Assembly (NCBI GenBank): GCA_045544615.1
Contig: JAZPZI010000013.1
Coordinates: forward strand, 62,001 to 126,000
Length of the DNA: 64,000 nucleotides
Reading direction: 5' to 3'
DNA from: CAKSFT01 sp045544615
Lineage (GTDB): Bacteria; Bacillota; Clostridia; UBA1381
A program made the position numbers and the translations under genes. This document shows positions 60,201 to 64,000 of this stretch, one piece after another. The notes below the pieces were generated by a model. It saw nothing but the letters and a program-made list of their open reading frames with translations, searched no databases and had not been told where the DNA came from. Every line of letters starts with the position of its first letter. Within the stretch, counting starts at the first letter, position 1.

Positions 60201-61529
60201 TTAATACTTATATTTTTTCTTATTTCTAAATATAAAGAGGAATGTCACCACAAACGCCATAAGTTCTGCAACAACTATCGAAATCCAGATTCCGTCTATT
60301 CCCCACACTATCGGCAAAATCACTACTGCAAGTATCTGAAACACCAAAGTTCGCAAGAATGAAATCAAAGCAGAAACAAGCCCATTATTAAGAGCCGTGA
60401 AAAATCCCGAACCGAATATTGCAATCCCTGCAAACAAAAACGAGAATGAATAAATCAAAAATCCTCTCAAGGTGAGCGTTAACAGCTCAGCATCATACCC
60501 GACAAAAATTTGCGACAACGGATATGCTAAAGCTTCTGCTAAAAGAAACATCAAGACAGAGCATATCCCGATTATAACATAGCTTTTTTTGAGCATACTT
60601 TTGAGTTCTCGATGATTTTCTGCACCGTAATGGTAACCTATAATCGGTGCAGTACCTACCGAGTACCCGATAAATATAGCAATGAAGATCATATTGACGT
60701 ACATCAAAACTCCATATGCTGCAACCCCGTCCTCGCCGGCATAATTTATAAGCTGAATGTTATATAACATTCCGACAAGCGACATCGAAACATTACTCAT
60801 AAGCTCGGATGAGCCGTTTGTGCAGGCTTTCAACAGTGCATATCCGTCATATTTAGTTGAGGTAAGCTTCAATCTGCTCGTGTTTGGTCTTAAAAAATAT
60901 ACAAGCGGAATCACGCCGCCAATCATCTGGCTGATTCCTGTCGCAATAGCCGCACCCGCAACTCCCCACCTGAATACCGCCATAAACAAGGCGTCAAGCA
61001 CCATATTGGCAACACCCGATATAACTGTGACTATCAAGCCCAACTGCGGTCTTTCGGCGGTCACAAAGAAGCTTTGAAACTCCATCTGGAGCATAAATCC
61101 GGGAAGTGCTAAAATTACCAGTCGTCCATACAGAACGCATTCATCAAGCATTTTCCCTTCTGCACCGAGCAATGATGCAACAGGTCGCATAAATACAAAT
61201 CCAAGTATGGCTATAATAACTCCGCAAAGAATCGAAACATAGATGAAAAGCGAAAACAGACGGTTTGCCTTATCATCGTCACCCTCGCCCATGGTCTTCG
61301 AAACAAGGGCACTTCCGCCCGTTCCGAACATAAACCCGACTGTACCGAGAATCATAAGATATGGCATAATGAAGTTAACTGCTGCAAATGGTGTTTTACC
61401 GACAAAATTTGAAACAAAAAATCCGTCTACCACGCCATAAATTGAGGTAAAAAACATCATCACAATCGACGGCAGGGTAAACTGCAGTAGTTTTTTATAT
61501 GTAAAATGGTCTGATAGTTGTATTTTCAT
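60201..61529 (-). CDS. MATE-family multidrug/sodium antiporter
   Basis: The transporter has 442 residues from the ATG at 61529 after AAGGAGACAG; the longer frame from 61595 runs through the promoter and is rejected. It has twelve predicted membrane segments in two halves. Typical family segments are LPSIVMMFFTSIYGVVDGFFVSNFVG, GTGGSALVSKTMGEGDDDKAN near the start, and GYSVGTAPIIGYHYGAENHRELKSM in the second half. MATE proteins export cationic compounds in exchange for sodium or protons; no substrate can be named. The gene is monocistronic with its own promoter. Confidence 0.95.
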   Translation of the reverse strand: MKIQLSDHFTYKKLLQFTLPSIVMMFFTSIYGVVDGFFVSNFVGKTPFAAVNFIMPYLMILGTVGFMFGTGGSALVSKTMGEGDDDKANRLFSLFIYVSILCGVIIAILGFVFMRPVASLLGAEGKMLDECVLYGRLVILALPGFMLQMEFQSFFVTAERPQLGLIVTVISGVANMVLDALFMAVFRWGVAGAAIATGISQMIGGVIPLVYFLRPNTSRLKLTSTKYDGYALLKACTNGSSELMSNVSMSLVGMLYNIQLINYAGEDGVAAYGVLMYVNMIFIAIFIGYSVGTAPIIGYHYGAENHRELKSMLKKSYVIIGICSVLMFLLAEALAYPLSQIFVGYDAELLTLTLRGFLIYSFSFLFAGIAIFGSGFFTALNNGLVSALISFLRTLVFQILAVVILPIVWGIDGIWISIVVAELMAFVVTFLFIFRNKKKYKY

Positions 61530-61559
61530 GACTGTCTCCTTAATAAAATTCCAACTGAA

Positions 61560-61588
61560 ATTATACCACTTTATAAAGTATAAGTCAA
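61560..61588 (-). promoter_or_regulatory. Promoter of the MATE gene
   Basis: Minus strand TTGACT (61583-61588), a 17-base spacer, perfect TATAAT (61560-61565). Confidence 0.82.
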
Positions 61589-61596
61589 CCAACATT

Positions 61597-61633
61597 AAAG
61601 AACCGTTGCTTCGATTTGAAGCAACGGTTCTTT
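61597..61633 (-). terminator. Terminator of ppdK
   Basis: A 16-bp stem AAAGAACCGTTGCTTC / GAAGCAACGGTTCTTT with a 5-base loop, 16 bases after the ppdK stop. Confidence 0.9.
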
Positions 61634-61648
61634 ATATACATTCTAAAA

Positions 61649-64000
61649 TTACTTAGATGCCTTAATTGCAGCCTGCGCAGCAGAAAGTCTAGCAATAGGT
61701 ACTCTAAATGGTGAACATGAAACATAAGTCAAACCTACACCGTGGCAGAATTCAACTGTTGATGGGTCACCACCGTGTTCGCCACAGATACCAAGCTTGA
61801 TGTCAGGTCTTGTTGACTTACCGAGTTCAGCGGCCATCTTAACAAGCTTACCAACACCTGTCTGGTCGAGCTTAGCAAATGGATCGTTTTCGTAGATCTT
61901 TGCATCATAGTATGAATCCAAGAACTTACCAGCATCGTCTCTTGAGAAACCGAATGTCATCTGTGTCAAATCGTTTGTACCGAATGAGAAGAATTCAGCT
62001 TCCTTAGCAATTTCGTCAGCTGTCAAAGCTGCTCTTGGGATTTCGATCATTGTACCAACCTTATATTCGAGGTTTGCACCTGCTTCAGCGATAACAGCAT
62101 CTGCAGTTTCAACAACTACCTTCTTAACATAAGCCAATTCCTTGATTTCGCCAACCAATGGAATCATGATTTCAGGAACGATTGCGATACCCTTCTTCTT
62201 TGATACGTTGATAGCAGCCTTAATTACGGCTCTTGTCTGCATAGCAGCGATTTCAGGATATGTTACTGCCAAACGGCAACCTCTGTGTCCCATCATTGGG
62301 TTGAACTCGTGAAGTGAAGCAATGATAGCCTTGATTTCTTCAACTGTCTTACCCTGTGCCTTTGCAAGAGCTTCGATATCCTTTTCATCTGTTGGAACGA
62401 ACTCGTGAAGAGGTGGATCCAAGAATCTGATTGTAACTCCGTAGCCTTCCATTACATCGTAAAGCTTTTCGAAGTCGCCCTGCTGCATTGGCTCAATCTT
62501 AGCCAAAGCTGCTTCTCTCTGTTCTACTGTATCTGAACAAATCATTTCTCTGATTGCTGCAATTCTGTCAGCTTCGAAGAACATGTGCTCTGTACGGCAA
62601 AGACCGATACCTTCTGCACCCAAGTCCTTAGCTCTCTTAGCATCAGCAGGAGTATCAGCGTTTGTTCTAACCTTCAATACTCTGTACTTGTCAGCCCAAT
62701 CCATGATTCTGCCGAATTCGCCGCCGATTGAAGCATCAACTGTTGGGATGATACCTGCATAGATGCAACCTGTTGAACCGTCGATTGAAATTTCATCGCC
62801 TTCAACAAATGTCTTACCAGCCAATACGAACTTCTTGTTTTCTTCGTCCATATTGATTTCAGAACATCCTGATACACAGCATGTACCCATACCACGAGCA
62901 ACAACGGCTGCGTGTGATGTCATACCGCCACGAACTGTCAAGATACCCTGTGAAGCCTTCATACCTTCGATATCTTCAGGTGAAGTTTCAAGTCTAACCA
63001 ATACTACCTTTTCGCCACGGTCAGACCATGCCTTTGCGTCTTCAGCTGTAAATACAACCTTACCGCAAGCAGCACCAGGTGATGCAGCCAATGCCTTTGC
63101 CAAAGGTTCAGCATTCTTCAATACTGCCTGGTCAAACTGTGGGTGAAGCAATGTATCCAAGTTTCTTGGATCGATCATCAATACTGCTTCCTTTTCTGAA
63201 ATCATGCCTTCATCAACCAAGTCACAAGCGATCTTCAAAGCAGCAGCAGCTGTTCTCTTACCGTTTCTTGTCTGGAGCATGTAAAGCTTCTTGTCTTCGA
63301 TTGTGAATTCCATATCCTGCATATCTCTGTAATGGTTTTCAAGCTTATTACAGATCTGTACGAACTGCTCGTACACTTCAGGCATAACTTCCTTCAACTG
63401 GTCAATCTTCTGTGGTGTTCTAACGCCGGCAACAACGTCTTCGCCCTGTGCGTTCATAAGGAACTCACCGAACAACTTCTTTTCACCTGTTGCAGGGTTT
63501 CTTGTAAATGCAACACCTGTACCTGATGTGTCACCCATGTTACCGAATGCCATCATCTGTACGTTAACTGCTGTACCCCATGAATAAGGGATATCGTTAT
63601 CACGTCTGTAAACATTAGCTCTTGGGTTATCCCATGAACGGAATACTGCCTTGATAGCGCCCATAAGCTGTTCCTTTGGATCTGTTGGGAAGTCGTCGCC
63701 GATCTTAGCCTTATATTCAGCCTTGAACTGTGCAGCGAGTTCCTTCAAGTCGTCAGCTGTAAGCTCAACGTCCTGAGTAACACCCTTCTTTTCCTTCATT
63801 TCGTCGATAAGCTGTTCAAAATACTTCTTACCAACTTCCATAACTACGTCAGAATACATCTGAATGAATCTTCTGTAGCAGTCCCAAGCCCAACGTGGGT
63901 TGCCTGACTTTGCAGCCAAAGCTTCAACAACCTGCTCGTTCAAGCCGAGGTTCAAAATTGTATCCATCATACCAGGCATTGATGCTCTTGCACCTGAACG
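61649..64000 (-). CDS. ppdK: Pyruvate, phosphate dikinase, 5' end outside the window
   Basis: The frame is open to the right edge and gives 783 residues; about 90-100 N-terminal residues of the usual 870-890 are missing. It opens with RSGARASMPGMMDTILNLG of the nucleotide-binding part. The phosphohistidine domain has GGMTSHAAVVARGMG with the catalytic His, and the PEP barrel ends with GICGEHGGDPSTVEF and YVSCSPFRVPIARL, containing the catalytic Cys. The enzyme interconverts pyruvate and PEP with ATP and phosphate, and in anaerobes often acts in glycolysis to save energy through pyrophosphate. Codon use is notably regular, as in highly expressed genes (impression, not measured). Confidence 0.97.
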   Translation of the reverse strand, partial: RSGARASMPGMMDTILNLGLNEQVVEALAAKSGNPRWAWDCYRRFIQMYSDVVMEVGKKYFEQLIDEMKEKKGVTQDVELTADDLKELAAQFKAEYKAKIGDDFPTDPKEQLMGAIKAVFRSWDNPRANVYRRDNDIPYSWGTAVNVQMMAFGNMGDTSGTGVAFTRNPATGEKKLFGEFLMNAQGEDVVAGVRTPQKIDQLKEVMPEVYEQFVQICNKLENHYRDMQDMEFTIEDKKLYMLQTRNGKRTAAAALKIACDLVDEGMISEKEAVLMIDPRNLDTLLHPQFDQAVLKNAEPLAKALAASPGAACGKVVFTAEDAKAWSDRGEKVVLVRLETSPEDIEGMKASQGILTVRGGMTSHAAVVARGMGTCCVSGCSEINMDEENKKFVLAGKTFVEGDEISIDGSTGCIYAGIIPTVDASIGGEFGRIMDWADKYRVLKVRTNADTPADAKRAKDLGAEGIGLCRTEHMFFEADRIAAIREMICSDTVEQREAALAKIEPMQQGDFEKLYDVMEGYGVTIRFLDPPLHEFVPTDEKDIEALAKAQGKTVEEIKAIIASLHEFNPMMGHRGCRLAVTYPEIAAMQTRAVIKAAINVSKKKGIAIVPEIMIPLVGEIKELAYVKKVVVETADAVIAEAGANLEYKVGTMIEIPRAALTADEIAKEAEFFSFGTNDLTQMTFGFSRDDAGKFLDSYYDAKIYENDPFAKLDQTGVGKLVKMAAELGKSTRPDIKLGICGEHGGDPSTVEFCHGVGLTYVSCSPFRVPIARLSAAQAAIKASK

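Noticed and set aside
1..64000. tRNA, rRNA, CRISPR arrays or prophage genes
   Set aside because: No clover-leaf, ribosomal or regularly spaced repeat patterns, and no phage structural or integrase genes, were recognised on either strand by reading; a tool search was not possible.

Overview
The window is a low-GC stretch from a Gram-positive, anaerobic Clostridia-like bacterium (inference). The signs are strong AGGAGG-type ribosome binding sites, many TTGACA-N17-TATAAT promoters, S-layer homology (SLH) domains on secreted enzymes, a lipobox ABC solute-binding protein, meso-diaminopimelate dehydrogenase, pyruvate phosphate dikinase and a YolD/Y-family polymerase pair. Pectin-type enzymes carried on SLH proteins recall surface-anchored pectin degraders such as Monoglobus. 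That is an analogy from domain content, not an identification.

Positions 1-20,000 (all minus strand) form one long plant-polysaccharide cluster. In order of transcription it holds a secreted beta-helix pectate-lyase-like protein, two SLH surface proteins, a 1391-residue protein joining a beta-propeller, three SLH repeats and a pectate-lyase-like beta-helix, then enzymes without signal peptides (a large lyase-like protein, GH105, GH43) and a further secreted protein cut by the window edge. Surface proteins would bind and cut the polymer, and the cytosolic enzymes would finish the oligosaccharides. A divergent AraC regulator sits at 20,261. Next to it is a decayed IS200/IS605-type element (about 21,205-21,855).

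Positions 22,000-29,600 hold a xylose/xyloside operon (xylB, GH3, xylA, GH31) with its own divergent AraC regulator. Positions 29,600-42,500 hold more sugar genes: an orphan solute-binding lipoprotein, a Gfo/Idh/MocA oxidoreductase, an SGNH esterase, a TIM-barrel-like protein, a YesL-type membrane protein, an operon of iron alcohol dehydrogenase, FAD oxidoreductase and manA, and a GH20-like enzyme. Between 32,180 and 34,400 there are three broken genes: a GH16 lacking its C-terminal half, the tail of a sugar-phosphate isomerase and the tail of a DUF4091 protein. This is a scar of deletion or recombination.

Positions 42,500-64,000 are mostly housekeeping: small membrane proteins, a 771-residue membrane protein of unknown role, DUF1846, Y-family polymerase plus YolD, LUD protein, AEC transporter, a lipoprotein, diaminopimelate dehydrogenase with a TIM-barrel isomerase, RqcH, TrkA and TrkH, a Rossmann/RyR-like membrane protein, a MATE transporter and ppdK (cut by the right edge). 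No tRNA, rRNA or CRISPR array was seen. The most unusual items are the SLH-in-the-middle pectinase and its modular surface partners, the RyR/Rossmann membrane protein beside the Trk potassium uptake genes, and the scarred region at 32-34 kb.
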